A stretch of 64,000 nt of DNA from Gemmatimonas sp. Lineage in GTDB: Bacteria; Gemmatimonadota; Gemmatimonadetes; Gemmatimonadales; Gemmatimonadaceae. The notes under the pieces are model-generated. The model did no database searches and was not told where the DNA came from. It saw only the letters and a list, made by a program, of their open reading frames with translations. Positions 52,276 through 61,863 of this stretch are shown one piece after another; within the stretch, counting starts at the first letter, position 1; each line of letters starts with the position of its first letter. Position numbers and translations under genes: made by a program. Location: contig NZ_JANPLK010000037.1 in assembly GCF_031426495.1 (NCBI RefSeq), positions 62,001-126,000 on the forward strand. Reading direction: 5' to 3'.

Positions 52276-53066
52276 TGGCGGCTGACGAAATCGACTACCA
52301 GATCATCGGCGACGACCTGCAGGCGGTCATCATTACGCTCGACCCCGGCGAAGCAGTCTTCGCCGAGGCGGGCGGGATGATGTTCATGCGCGAGGGCATC
52401 ACGATGGCGACCACCCTGGATCCCAACAGCAAGGGTGGCGGGCTGTTCGACAAGCTGGTTGGTGCCGGCAAGCGCGTGCTCTCCGGGGATTCGTTCTTCG
52501 TCACGCTGTTCGGCAACGACGGAGCGCGACGTGCCGACGTGGCGTTTGCGGCACCGTTTCCGGGCAAGATCGTCCCGCTGAACCTGCGCGACTGGGGCGG
52601 CACGGTGCTCGCCCAGAAGGACAGCTTCCTCTGCGCCGCGCGCGGGATCGACATCTCCGTCGCGTTCACGCGCAAGATCGGTGCGGGCTTCTTCGGCGGA
52701 GAAGGCTTCATCCTCCAGAAGCTGCAGGGCGACGGACTCGCCTTCCTGCACGCGTCGGGGACGCTGCACGCGATCGATCTCGCACCTGGCGAGAAGCTGC
52801 GCGTAGATACTGGCTGCCTGGTGGCGTTCCAGCCCACGGTGGACTACGACATCCAGCGCGTGCCCGGCATCAAGACGGCACTGTTCGGGGGCGAAGGATT
52901 ATTCTTCGTGCAGCTCACCGGACCGGGCCGTGTCATCCTGCAGACGCTGCCATTCTCGCGACTGGCCGATCGGATCATCGCGGCGGCACCGAGGGCCGGC
53001 GGCAAGCGCGTCGGCGAGGGCTCCATTCTTGGCGGCCTTGGTGGCCTCCTCGACGGCGACAACTAG
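52275..53066 (+). CDS. AIM24 / TIGR00266 family protein
   Basis: Encodes 263 residues, starting on the last base of the S9 peptidase stop. The AIM24-like double beta-sandwich is recognised by DLQAVIITLDPGEAVFAEAGGMMFM, AAPFPGKIVPLNL, FGGEGFILQKLQGDG and FGGEGLFFVQLTGPG. No signal peptide; probably cytoplasmic. The family is widespread with unknown function; a mitochondrial member affects inner-membrane organisation. Coupled translation with the protease may be incidental. A hairpin at 53112 ends the unit. Confidence 0.93.
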   Translation: MAADEIDYQIIGDDLQAVIITLDPGEAVFAEAGGMMFMREGITMATTLDPNSKGGGLFDKLVGAGKRVLSGDSFFVTLFGNDGARRADVAFAAPFPGKIVPLNLRDWGGTVLAQKDSFLCAARGIDISVAFTRKIGAGFFGGEGFILQKLQGDGLAFLHASGTLHAIDLAPGEKLRVDTGCLVAFQPTVDYDIQRVPGIKTALFGGEGLFFVQLTGPGRVILQTLPFSRLADRIIAAAPRAGGKRVGEGSILGGLGGLLDGDN

Positions 53067-53111
53067 GCCGCTCCCACGGGGTCGTCGCTTGGCCGGCGAC
53101 GAGGGAATTCC

Positions 53112-53135
53112 AGGCGGCGGCTCCCTCCGCCGCCT
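53112..53135 (+). terminator. Hairpin terminator after the AIM24-like gene
   Basis: AGGCGGCGG pairs perfectly with CCGCCGCCT over a 6-base CTCCCT loop, followed after 16 bases by a short TTT. It lies 46 bases past the AIM24-like stop and before speA. An intrinsic terminator is likely though the U tract is weak. Confidence 0.5.
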
Positions 53136-53159
53136 CGAACCCTCTAGCTTTGCACCCTT

Positions 53160-55118
53160 ATGGCCACTCGCAATCAGCCCACCACCGAGGCGCCGACTCC
53201 GGCTGCCTGGTCCATCGAATCGGCGCGCGCTCTCTACAATGTAGAGGGCTGGGGCGCCGGCTACTTCGACATCAACGAGCGCGGACGGGTCATCGTCCGT
53301 CCGAATCCGGACCGGCCGGATCTCACCGCCGATCTGCGCGACCTCGCGCATGATCTCGAAGGCCAGGGTATCGCCCTCCCGGTGTTGCTGCGCTTCTCCG
53401 ATATCCTCAAATCGCGCATCGAAACGCTCAGCGAGCGATTCGACGCGGCCATGAAGGAGTTCGAGTACTCCGGTGGCTACACCACCGTGTATCCGATCAA
53501 GGTGAATCAGCAGCGGCACGTGGTCGAGGAGATCGTCAAGTTCGGCAAGACGCACGGCGTCGGCCTCGAATGCGGCTCTAAGCCCGAACTGCAAGCCGTG
53601 CTTGGCCTTTCGGAGAGCACCGAGCATCTCATCGTCTGCAACGGCTACAAGGATCACGAGTTCATGCGGCTGGCCCTCATGGGACAGAAGCTCGGACACA
53701 AGGTGTTCATCGTGCTCGAGCAGGTCAGTGAACTCGATGTGTTGCTGGAAGTGGCCGAAGAACTCGGCGTCACGCCCACCTGCGGCGTGCGCATCAAGCT
53801 GGCCAGCGAGGGCGCCGGACGCTGGGCGCAGAGCGGTGGCGAAAAGAGCAAGTTCGGGCTCAGTTCGGCGGAGCTCATCAAGCTGATCGACAAGCTGCAG
53901 GGGCTCGGCAAGCTCGGCATGTTGAAGCTGATTCACTTCCATCTCGGCAGTCAGATCACCGACATCCGTTTCATCAAATCGGGGCTGCAGGAGGTTGCGC
54001 GCTTCTATCTCGAATTGCGCGCCATCGGCGTGGACATTACGCATGTCGACGTGGGCGGCGGACTCGGCATCGACTACGACGGCACCAACTCCACCAACAA
54101 TGCGAGCGTCAACTACTCGCTTCAGGAGTATGCCAACGACGTGATCTATACGATCGCCGAGGCCTGCCGCGATGCCGAACTGCCGATGCCGCATATCATC
54201 AGCGAGTCAGGCCGTGCGCTGACGGCGCACCACGCGCTCCTGCTGGTGAAGGTGATCGACGTCGAGTCGCAGGCCGAGCAGCCGATCCCCGTGCTCGATG
54301 ACGAGGAACACTCGTTGTTGCACGAAATGTACGAAGATTGGCGCACCCTCACCGAGCGCGGCGCGAAGCCCCGTAAGGTGCTCGAAGTGTTTCACGACGC
54401 ATCATTCGACAAGGATCGCGCCCGGAACTACTTCAACAGCGGCGTGCTGAGTCTTCGCGGACTGGCCAAGGCTGAAGTGCTCTGGCTCGGCACGATGAAC
54501 GCGATTTATCGCATCGCCAAGGCCGACGAGGACACGTACGCGGATATCCTCCCCGAGCTCGAGTCGGCGCTGGTCGATCGCTACTTCTGTAACTTCTCGC
54601 TCTTCCAGTCGTTGCCCGACAGCTGGGCCATCGATCAGCTCTTCCCGATCATGCCGATTCACCGGCTCGACGAGGAGCCGGTGCGGCGTGGCACGCTGCA
54701 GGACGTGACGTGCGACTCCGACGGAAAGATCGACCGCTTTGTGGGCGACAAGAAGGGTCGTCCCAGCCTCGAGCTCCATGAGTTCCGCGACGGCGAGGAC
54801 TACATCCTCGGCATCTTCCTCACGGGTGCCTATCAGGAGATTCTGGGTGATCTGCACAACCTGTTCGGCGACACGAACGCCGTGCACGTGCGCCTGAACG
54901 ATCAGGGCGCCTACGAGATTACTGACTTGGTGGAAGGCGATACGGTCACCGAAGTGCTCAATTACGTCCAGTTCGGTGCATCGCAACTTCTCGCCACGTT
55001 CCGTCGTAAGGTCAACTCCGCATCATCCCTGACGCGCGAGGAGGCCAATGCCTTTATCGCGGATTACGTCGCCGGGCTTGAGGGATACACCTATCTCGAA
55101 GGAGAGGCCGCACGATGA
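53160..55118 (+). CDS. speA: Biosynthetic arginine decarboxylase
   Basis: Encodes 652 residues, the usual length of SpeA. The PLP lysine is K114 in TTVYPIKVNQQRHVVEEI. Other family motifs: GLECGSKPELQAV, KLIHFHLGSQITDIRF, HVDVGGGLGIDYDG and HIISESGRALTAHHA; the alanine-racemase-like barrel and C-terminal domain are both complete. It converts arginine to agmatine, the first step of putrescine synthesis. No speB or agmatine deiminase gene lies in the window. The stop overlaps the start of the next gene (ATGA). Confidence 0.96.
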   Translation: MATRNQPTTEAPTPAAWSIESARALYNVEGWGAGYFDINERGRVIVRPNPDRPDLTADLRDLAHDLEGQGIALPVLLRFSDILKSRIETLSERFDAAMKEFEYSGGYTTVYPIKVNQQRHVVEEIVKFGKTHGVGLECGSKPELQAVLGLSESTEHLIVCNGYKDHEFMRLALMGQKLGHKVFIVLEQVSELDVLLEVAEELGVTPTCGVRIKLASEGAGRWAQSGGEKSKFGLSSAELIKLIDKLQGLGKLGMLKLIHFHLGSQITDIRFIKSGLQEVARFYLELRAIGVDITHVDVGGGLGIDYDGTNSTNNASVNYSLQEYANDVIYTIAEACRDAELPMPHIISESGRALTAHHALLLVKVIDVESQAEQPIPVLDDEEHSLLHEMYEDWRTLTERGAKPRKVLEVFHDASFDKDRARNYFNSGVLSLRGLAKAEVLWLGTMNAIYRIAKADEDTYADILPELESALVDRYFCNFSLFQSLPDSWAIDQLFPIMPIHRLDEEPVRRGTLQDVTCDSDGKIDRFVGDKKGRPSLELHEFRDGEDYILGIFLTGAYQEILGDLHNLFGDTNAVHVRLNDQGAYEITDLVEGDTVTEVLNYVQFGASQLLATFRRKVNSASSLTREEANAFIADYVAGLEGYTYLEGEAAR

Positions 55119-55834
55119 ACGAAGTTTCGGCTGACGCATCCAAAGGCAGTGTGTTCGAGGACGTGCTGGAAGTGTTGTGGGCACCGGGAAAGGTGTTCGA
55201 TCGCTCGCGGGCAAAGGGTGTCGGTATGTACATCCTCGTGCTCACGGCCATCACGCTGGTCATCGTGCTGGCCACCAAGGGACTGATTCAGCCGTACGTC
55301 GATGCGAACTTCGATCTGCAGATGCGGCAGATGGCAGCGAAGGGAACGCCAATGCCACCCGAGGCGGTGGCCGCCGCGCAGAAGTTCTCTGGGTACGGCT
55401 TCATTGCGACCGGCGTTCTGCTGATCCCCATTGGCGCGGTGCTGACCGGCCTGCTGGTCTGGATTGGTGGAAAGATCGCGTCGGCCAAGTTCTCGTTCGG
55501 ACAGGCGATGTTGATCGCGACGCTCGCATCAGTTCCGAAGGTGCTGGGCTTCATCGCCACGGCAGCGCAGGGAGCCATAGCCGATCCACAGTCCATTCGC
55601 TCGTTCTCGGATGCCGCCTTGGGCGCCGCGCGGTTCGTCGATCCAGTCAGCACGTCACCGGCGCTCATGGCGCTTCTTGCCAACGTCGACGTGTTCAACA
55701 TCTGGCAGCTGCTCATCATCGCGATCGGGATCAGCGTCGTCGGCCGGGTGGAACGCAGTGCCGGCTTCGTCGGTGCGCTCGTCGCATGGGGGCTCGGCGT
55801 GGCCATGAGTGTCATTCCCGCATTGCTGGCCTAG
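55115..55834 (+). CDS. YIP1-like membrane protein
   Basis: Encodes 239 residues, overlapping the speA stop. An N-terminal soluble helix (SVFEDVLEVLWAPGKVFDR) with the P-x-x-x-F motif precedes five hydrophobic segments (about 36-55, 100-120, 130-150, 185-205, 218-236). This is the organisation of Yip1-domain proteins, which act in membranes of unknown function in bacteria. Coupling to speA may be incidental. Confidence 0.75.
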   Translation: MNEVSADASKGSVFEDVLEVLWAPGKVFDRSRAKGVGMYILVLTAITLVIVLATKGLIQPYVDANFDLQMRQMAAKGTPMPPEAVAAAQKFSGYGFIATGVLLIPIGAVLTGLLVWIGGKIASAKFSFGQAMLIATLASVPKVLGFIATAAQGAIADPQSIRSFSDAALGAARFVDPVSTSPALMALLANVDVFNIWQLLIIAIGISVVGRVERSAGFVGALVAWGLGVAMSVIPALLA

Positions 55835-55867
55835 CGTTCGCCTGTCGTCTCTCCACAACACCCCCGA

Positions 55868-56749
55868 ATGCTGCTAAACGCCAAGAGTGTTCTGCTCGCG
55901 GGCCTCGCGCTCGTGGCCATCTATCATGTGGTCACCCTCGTGCGAGGCCTGCCTAAACTTGGCTCCGTACGTCCGACGGCCGGGTTTATCGTGACCGGTG
56001 TCTTTACCGATTTTCTCGATACTCTCGGCATCGGATCGTTCGCGACCTCGACGGCGATCTATCGCGCGACCAAGTGGGTGAAGGACGCGTTGATTCCGGG
56101 AACGCTCAACGCAGGGCACACGCTGTCGACGTTGGCGCAGGCCTTCATCTACACGCAAGTGGTCGAGGTCGAGCCGGTCACCTTGGTCGGGATGATCGTC
56201 GCCGCCGTCGTCGGCTCGTGGGTTGGCGCTGGCCTCGTGGCGAAGTGGCCCACCCAGCGCATTCAGTTGGGCATGGGGTTGTGCCTCGCCGCCGCCGCCG
56301 CGCTCACCTTTGCGCAGGCCGCCGGCGCGATTCCGGGCGGTGGAGAAGCGATTGGCGTCACCGGCGTGAAGCTCGGTATTGCGCTGTTCGGCAACTTCGT
56401 ACTCGGCGTGCTCATGACGATCGGCATCGGTCTCTACGGTCCGTGTCTGCTGCTGGTCAGCGCCCTTGGCATGAGTCCAACGGCCGCGTTCCCGATCATG
56501 ATGGGTTCGTGCGCGTTCCTCATGCCGTTCGCCAGCGCGCGATTCATCCGTCTTGGCAAAGTCGATGCGCGGGCCGTCGTCGGCAACATCATCGGCGGCG
56601 TACCTGCGGTGCTGGTGGCAGCGTACATCGTGAAGTCGCTGCCGCTCACCGCCATGCGATGGCTGGTGGCCGTGGTCGTCGCTTACACCGCAATCACGCT
56701 CATCATGAGCGCGCGCCGCGCGTCACAACCGGAAATGGCCGAGGCCTGA
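55868..56749 (+). CDS. TauE/SafE family sulfite exporter-like permease
   Basis: Encodes 293 residues with seven to eight helices. TauE/SafE features: GVFTDFLDTLGIGSFATST near the N-terminus, and a repeated second half with MSPTAAFPIMMGSCAFLMP and RAVVGNIIGGVPAVLVAAYIV. Family members export sulfite, sulfoacetate or other organic anions. The window has no sulfur-metabolism genes. It starts 33 bases after the YIP1-like stop and ends before a strong terminator. Confidence 0.9.
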   Translation: MLLNAKSVLLAGLALVAIYHVVTLVRGLPKLGSVRPTAGFIVTGVFTDFLDTLGIGSFATSTAIYRATKWVKDALIPGTLNAGHTLSTLAQAFIYTQVVEVEPVTLVGMIVAAVVGSWVGAGLVAKWPTQRIQLGMGLCLAAAAALTFAQAAGAIPGGGEAIGVTGVKLGIALFGNFVLGVLMTIGIGLYGPCLLLVSALGMSPTAAFPIMMGSCAFLMPFASARFIRLGKVDARAVVGNIIGGVPAVLVAAYIVKSLPLTAMRWLVAVVVAYTAITLIMSARRASQPEMAEA

Positions 56750-56768
56750 CCGCGATCTGCCGCATCGG

Positions 56769-56812
56769 AACGACGAAGGGGCGCCGTGACTGCACGGCGC
56801 CCCTTCGTCGTT
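56769..56812. terminator. Perfect 20-bp stem-loop between convergent genes
   Basis: A 20-base arm at 56769-56788 (AACGACGAAGGGGCGCCGTG) is perfectly complementary to 56793-56812, with a 4-base loop ACTG. The arms end in AA/TT, so U-rich tails form in both directions. It sits between the TauE-like gene (+) and superoxide dismutase gene (-) and should terminate both. Confidence 0.85.
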
Positions 56813-56827
56813 ACCACCCGCTGAGAA

Positions 56828-57430
56828 TCAGGCGGCGAAGCGCTTCGCGACTTCCGCCCAGTTCACCACGTTCCAGTACGCCGCGAGATAATCCGCACGA
56901 CGGTTCTGGTACTTCAGGTAGTACGCGTGCTCCCATACATCGCAGCCAAGCAGTGCATGCTTGCCTTCCATGAGCGGGTTGTCCTGATTCGGCGTGCTCA
57001 TGATCGACAGGGCGCCGTTCGTGGACACCAGCCACGCCCACCCCGAGCCGAATCGTCCGATGCCGGCGGCCTGGAACTGCTCCTTGAATGTGGCAAATGA
57101 TCCGAACGCCTTCGCAATGGCCTCGGCCAGCGCGCCCGTGGGCTCCCCACCGGCATTCGGCGCCATCGTCTGCCAGAACAGCGAGTGATTCCAGTGACCG
57201 CCGCCGTTGTTGCGAACGGCGGTACGCACCGCTTCCGGCACGTCGTTGATCTTGCTGCACAGCTCGTCGATCGACCACGACGCCAACTCGGGCGCCTTTT
57301 CGATCGCGGCGTTCAGGTTGGTGACGTACGCCTGATGATGCTTGCCATGGTGAATGCTCATGGTCTGTGCATCGATGTGCGGCTCGAGCGCCTCGAGCGC
57401 GTACGGAAGCGGCGGAAGAACGTGGGCCAT
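56828..57430 (-). CDS. Superoxide dismutase, Fe/Mn family
   Basis: Encodes 200 residues; the ATG at 57430 has GAAGGAG upstream, while the open frame upstream of it reads unrelated sequence. Metal ligands are H27, H82, D164 and H168 (GGGHWNHSLFW; CDVWEHAYYLKYQNRRADYL). GSGWAWLV and TPNQDNPLMEG favour the Mn or cambialistic type over Fe, but metal choice cannot be settled from sequence. No signal peptide, so cytoplasmic. It removes superoxide. It follows the DedA gene by 71 bases on the same strand and ends at the shared 20-bp terminator. Confidence 0.96.
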   Translation of the reverse strand: MAHVLPPLPYALEALEPHIDAQTMSIHHGKHHQAYVTNLNAAIEKAPELASWSIDELCSKINDVPEAVRTAVRNNGGGHWNHSLFWQTMAPNAGGEPTGALAEAIAKAFGSFATFKEQFQAAGIGRFGSGWAWLVSTNGALSIMSTPNQDNPLMEGKHALLGCDVWEHAYYLKYQNRRADYLAAYWNVVNWAEVAKRFAA

Positions 57431-57501
57431 GACAACGACTCCTTCAGTATGACGTGAGTACGAATCGAGCGCCAACCGGACGGCGCGTCGGGCTTTTTCC
57501 C

Positions 57502-58137
57502 TCAGGCTTTGGCCTGCGCCCCGCGATTGCGCCACCAGGCAATGATGCCCGGCAGAATGGACAGGAACACCACCACCAGAATCACCTTCTCGACATGCCT
57601 GGCAACGCCGGGCACCGTCTTGGCCAGCACGTACCCCGTGATGAGCATGCTCCAGATCCACAGCACGCCACCAACCACGTTATACGCAAGAAACGATGCG
57701 TACCGCATCTGGCCGACGCCGGCCACGACCGGCGCGAACGTCCGCACGATCGGCATGAAGCGCGCAATGATGATCGTCTTGCCACCGTGCTTTTCGTAGA
57801 ACGCCTGCGCTTTCAGCAGGTGGTCCTTGTGAAAGAACAGCGAGTTCTCGCGGGTAAAGATACGCGGCCCCGTGGCTTTGCCTACGTGGTAACCCACGGT
57901 ATCACCGACGATCGCCGCCACGGTCAGAATCAGCCCCAGCAGCCACACGTTCAGCCCGAAGGCCGGGTCCGCCGCCAGCAGGCCGGCAGTGACCAGCAAC
58001 GAATCGCCAGGTAGAAAAAAGCCAACCAGCAGTCCCGTCTCCGCGAAGATGATGATCGTCAGCCCGACGTACCCGGCCCACTGTACCAAGGCGGGGAGGT
58101 CACGAAGCTTTTGGTAGAACTCGGTCAGAAAATCCAA
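57502..58137 (-). CDS. DedA family (VTT domain) membrane protein
   Basis: Encodes 211 residues from a TTG at 58137 (LDFLTEFYQKL); the frame is open to a TTG at 58188, and no ATG lies before the conserved part. DedA hallmarks: FAETGLLVGFFLPGDSLLVTAGLLA, GDTVGYHVGKATGPRIF and ARFMPIVRTFAPVVAGVGQMRY, with re-entrant helices and the essential Glu/Arg pair. DedA proteins act as lipid transporters or flippases, including undecaprenyl-phosphate recycling in known members, and support proton gradients and drug tolerance. Start choice is the main uncertainty. Confidence 0.92.
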   Translation of the reverse strand: MDFLTEFYQKLRDLPALVQWAGYVGLTIIIFAETGLLVGFFLPGDSLLVTAGLLAADPAFGLNVWLLGLILTVAAIVGDTVGYHVGKATGPRIFTRENSLFFHKDHLLKAQAFYEKHGGKTIIIARFMPIVRTFAPVVAGVGQMRYASFLAYNVVGGVLWIWSMLITGYVLAKTVPGVARHVEKVILVVVFLSILPGIIAWWRNRGAQAKA

Positions 58138-58296
58138 GCAGTCATCCGGATACAGACGAGAACGAAAACGGCGTGAGTCATTCACCAAGCCGAAAGGTCG
58201 ATGGAGGCGACGTTGCGGTCAACCGTCGGCGCAGCAGATGGCATGATCCGGGTCGCGAACTGGCCGCTGGCTCGGTCCGCGAGGTAGTTTCCCGCG

Positions 58297-61023
58297 GTGC
58301 GCGCCACATCCTCTGATCGCCCCAGCGCGACCCCGCTCCACGTGTGTGTGGTCTCCCATACCCATTGGGACCGGGAGTGGTACCACACGGCAGCGCGATT
58401 CCGTCAGCGGCTGGTGGCGCTCCTCGACGCCGTACTCGAGCGCAGGAACGACGGCGAAACCTTTCTGCTCGACGGGCAGGCCATCACGCTGCTCGACTAT
58501 CTGACGGTGCGCCCTGAGCGGGAAGCTGAGTTGGGCGCGCGCTTGCAGGCCGGCTCGCTCGAGGCGGGGCCGTGGTACGTGTTGGCCGACAACCTGATTC
58601 CCTCCGGGGAGGCGATCCTCCGTAATCTCGAAGCGGGGCGTCGCGTGATCCGTCGTCTCGGCGCGGCGCCGCCACCGGTTCTCTACTGCCCCGACACGTT
58701 CGGGCACCCGGCCGCGCTGCCGAGCATCGCAGCGGGCTATGGATTCGAGACGGCGATAGTGTGGCGCGGTGCCGGCGGCGCGTCACATCCCTCCTCCGAC
58801 GCCTTTCGTTGGCGAGCCGCCGACGGTGCGTCGGTCGCCGCGTATCATCTGCCTCCCGATGGTTACGAGTTCGGCAGCGCGCTGCCGGTCGAGGACGACG
58901 CGGCGGCGGCGCGTTGGCGGCACATATCCGACGTGCTGGTCGCGCGCAATCGCACTGGCGTTGTATTGCTCCTCAATGGCGCCGATCATCACGCACTGCA
59001 GCCCGACGTGATCGAGGCGCTGGCCGCCGTGCGCCACGCGGCTGCTCCGGAAGCCATCGTGCAGCGTAGTGCGCTCAGCGCGTTTGCCGTGCGCTTCCAG
59101 CGGGCGTGTCGCGATACGGAGCTGCCGGTGGTGCAGGGCGAACTGCGCGATTCCTACGGCTACACCTGGACCTTGGGAGGAACGCTCGGCACACGCGCGC
59201 AGCAGAAGCGCCGCAACGCGATTCTCGAGCGCGCGTTGCTTCGCGATGTCGAGCCGTGGATGGCGCTGTCGTGGCTGCATCACGCGACCGCCCGTGCGCG
59301 GGCGATCGCATCGAATGGCACGGTGACACTCGCCCAGCTGCCCGCGCTGCTGAATGTCGCGTGGCAGGAGCTGCTGGAGACGCATCCGCACGACACGCTC
59401 TGCGGCTGCTCGATTGACGGCGTGGCCCGCGCAATGGATGCACGTCAGGACCGCGTACGGTCACAGACGCGAGGTCTTCGCGACGCCGCGCTCAGTCTGG
59501 CATTGCAGCAGGACGTCGTGGCGGCGCGGTCGCGAGCCATCTGCGCCGCCACGGAACAGGCCGTGGTCGTGCGCAACCGAGCGGCGACGGCACGCGGTGG
59601 AGTGGCCGAACTTCGTCTTATTGAAACACTCGCCGACGTCGGGGTCGGTCCGGACAGTGCCCAAACGACGCCGATCGACGTCGGCCGTGACTCATGGCGA
59701 CCGCTCGTGTCGGGCGTGCCGCTGCAGTGGATGGGCGCGCTGGTAGCACACCAACGACGAGAGTCTCCACAGCACTATCCTGACAACGATCTGGTGCGCG
59801 TGCACCGGGTCGTCGCGTGGATACCGGAGGTGCCGGCCCTCGGCCTTCGCGTGTTCGCGACGGCGCCGGACGTCGACGCTGGCCGCGTGCACCACGACGA
59901 GGTATCCACGGTTCGTGTGGTTGAGTCGGCGACGGACGTCGTACTCGAAAACGACCGCGTTCGCGTCACGGTGCGCGAGGGGCACGTCGATCTCGAGCAG
60001 GGCGGACGTCGTCTTGAGCGCGTGCTGTCGATCGAGAGTATCGCCGATCTTGGGGACAGCTACACACCATCGGTACGCGGTGATCCCGAGCGCTTGACCT
60101 GCGTTGAGACCGTCGTGCAGCATCGCGGTCCATTGCGCGCTGCCGTGCGGCTCACGTGGGAGTCTGCCACGCAGGACATTCGCGTGCACACCACGATGGT
60201 GGTCGATGCGGCGGCCGAACTGTTGCGCTGCGACGTGAGCGGGATGAATCGACGACGCAATCACCGACTACAGCTGAAGTGGCGCACCGACTTCGCAGAC
60301 CCCGTCACCGTAGCCGACGCGGCGTTCGGTCCCGTGGAACGCCATGTGCCGCGCGCTCCAGCAGACTCGCGTGAAGCCGTCGTACCCTCCATGCCGATGC
60401 ATCGTTGGGCCACGCAGTTATCACACGGCCACGCCGTAACGATGTTCGCCGACGGTCTCGCCGAAGCGGAGTCCGCCGCTGGCGCGTTGTCGATCACGCT
60501 GGTGCGCGCCATCGGCGAACTCTCACGCGGTGATCTTCCTGAGCGTCCCGGTCACGCCGGATGGCCGTCACCCACACCTGATTCGCAGAGTCTCGGTGGT
60601 TTCCGCGCACGCGTCGGTCTCATGCTGCACGAAGATGGTCCCCATCGACTCGACACCGTCAGTCGCGCGGCCGATGCGCTGCTCCTTCCGCTATGCGGTG
60701 AAACCTGGCGGGATCTCGACGTGCCGCCGACGCCGACGCCGACGCAGATCGCCGGTCCGCAACTTCATGGGACGGGACTCGAAGTCTCCGCCGTCACCCT
60801 CGCGCAGCGCGGCGACGGGATCATACTACGCGCCGTCAACCTCTCTGCGAATGCAGTGCAGGGGCACTGGCAGCTTCCTCACGATGGACCGTGGATCGTG
60901 ACGCGCTGTCGACTCGATGAAACGCCGCTGGAATCACCCGTGCGGCGGGATGCTCGCGTCGCGTTTCTCGCTGGGCCCCGCGAGATCGTCACGCTGCACA
61001 TCACGGTTGAGCAGCTAGCGTAA
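58297..61023 (+). CDS. GH38 alpha-mannosidase-like glycoside hydrolase
   Basis: Encodes 908 residues from a GTG at 58297. The catalytic zinc site of GH38 is present: HTHWDREW (H23, D25), nucleophile D133 in YCPDTFGHPAA, and HPHDTLCGCSIDG. The C-terminal beta domains (about 500-900) are complete. Known bacterial members trim alpha-mannose from glycans or glycerate conjugates. No signal peptide is seen, so it would act on imported oligosaccharides. It is the only glycoside hydrolase here, divergent from the DedA gene, and its end overlaps the convergent permease gene by 9 bp. Confidence 0.92.
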   Translation: MRATSSDRPSATPLHVCVVSHTHWDREWYHTAARFRQRLVALLDAVLERRNDGETFLLDGQAITLLDYLTVRPEREAELGARLQAGSLEAGPWYVLADNLIPSGEAILRNLEAGRRVIRRLGAAPPPVLYCPDTFGHPAALPSIAAGYGFETAIVWRGAGGASHPSSDAFRWRAADGASVAAYHLPPDGYEFGSALPVEDDAAAARWRHISDVLVARNRTGVVLLLNGADHHALQPDVIEALAAVRHAAAPEAIVQRSALSAFAVRFQRACRDTELPVVQGELRDSYGYTWTLGGTLGTRAQQKRRNAILERALLRDVEPWMALSWLHHATARARAIASNGTVTLAQLPALLNVAWQELLETHPHDTLCGCSIDGVARAMDARQDRVRSQTRGLRDAALSLALQQDVVAARSRAICAATEQAVVVRNRAATARGGVAELRLIETLADVGVGPDSAQTTPIDVGRDSWRPLVSGVPLQWMGALVAHQRRESPQHYPDNDLVRVHRVVAWIPEVPALGLRVFATAPDVDAGRVHHDEVSTVRVVESATDVVLENDRVRVTVREGHVDLEQGGRRLERVLSIESIADLGDSYTPSVRGDPERLTCVETVVQHRGPLRAAVRLTWESATQDIRVHTTMVVDAAAELLRCDVSGMNRRRNHRLQLKWRTDFADPVTVADAAFGPVERHVPRAPADSREAVVPSMPMHRWATQLSHGHAVTMFADGLAEAESAAGALSITLVRAIGELSRGDLPERPGHAGWPSPTPDSQSLGGFRARVGLMLHEDGPHRLDTVSRAADALLLPLCGETWRDLDVPPTPTPTQIAGPQLHGTGLEVSAVTLAQRGDGIILRAVNLSANAVQGHWQLPHDGPWIVTRCRLDETPLESPVRRDARVAFLAGPREIVTLHITVEQLA

Positions 61024-61863
61024 GTCGCCGCGTACGCTGCGGTCGCCCAATGCGTCACCCACGACGGTACAGGCCACCACCGTAGCGACCAGCGCCACAC
61101 CGGGCACCAGCGCGATCCAAGGAGCAACCAAGAGCCACTCCCGTCCGCCCGCGATCATGTTGCCCCAACTTGACGCCGGTGGCTGAATCCCGAGGCCGAG
61201 AAACGACAGGCCGCTTTCGAGCAAAATGGCGTTGCCGACGCCGAGGGTGATCGCCACCAACGCGCTGCTCAAGGCGTTCGGCAGCACGTGGCGCCGCAGC
61301 ACGCGCCAGGACGGTACGCCGAGCGCCTGAGCCCCCTCTACGAAAGCGAGGACTCGTACGCCCTGCACGTCGGCCCGCACCAGGCGCATCACCGACATCC
61401 ATCCGGTCAGTCCGAGTACGGAAATTACGACGCCGAGTCCCGGCCCCCACAGCGACGCAATCACCAGCAGCAGCACGAGTCGGGGAATCGCCAACAAGGC
61501 ATCGCCGAGCGCGACGATCGCCCGATCGACGCTCCCGCCGCGCCATCCCGCGATTGCGCCGAGCAGGATGCCCAACGCGCCGCTGAGGGCCGATCCAGCC
61601 ACGCCGACGCCCAAGGAAATACGCGCGCCGGTCCAGAGACGCACCAACAGATCGCGGCCGAACGCATCCGTACCCAGGAAATGCCACACGCCGTGGCCAT
61701 CACGCGAGAACGGCGCAACCAGACGCGTTGCCAACACGTCGCCGATGTCGCGTGCGCCATCGACCGCGAATGCCGGCACCAGAACCGACGCGATCGCCAT
61801 CGCCGCCAGCACGCCAACGGCCCACCGCGGCGCTGCTGCAGGCCTGATATTGTTCTTCGTCAC
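61015..61863 (-). CDS. Peptide-type ABC transporter permease (DppC/OppC-like)
   Basis: Encodes 282 residues from a GTG at 61863 that overlaps the upstream permease stop (GTGA). About six helices and the ABC-permease EAA-type loop are visible (EGAQALGVPSWRVLRRHVLPN). The DppC-like opening HFLGTDAFGRDLLVRLWTGARISL is characteristic. It pairs with the DppB-like permease encoded just upstream and the solute-binding protein encoded divergently. No ATPase genes lie in the window. Confidence 0.92.
   Translation of the reverse strand: MTKNNIRPAAAPRWAVGVLAAMAIASVLVPAFAVDGARDIGDVLATRLVAPFSRDGHGVWHFLGTDAFGRDLLVRLWTGARISLGVGVAGSALSGALGILLGAIAGWRGGSVDRAIVALGDALLAIPRLVLLLVIASLWGPGLGVVISVLGLTGWMSVMRLVRADVQGVRVLAFVEGAQALGVPSWRVLRRHVLPNALSSALVAITLGVGNAILLESGLSFLGLGIQPPASSWGNMIAGGREWLLVAPWIALVPGVALVATVVACTVVGDALGDRSVRGDLR

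Noticed and set aside
53160..56749. Polyamine operon reading of speA with the two downstream membrane genes
   Set aside because: Coupling is real, but the YIP1-like and TauE-like proteins show no polyamine-transport features, so no functional claim is made.
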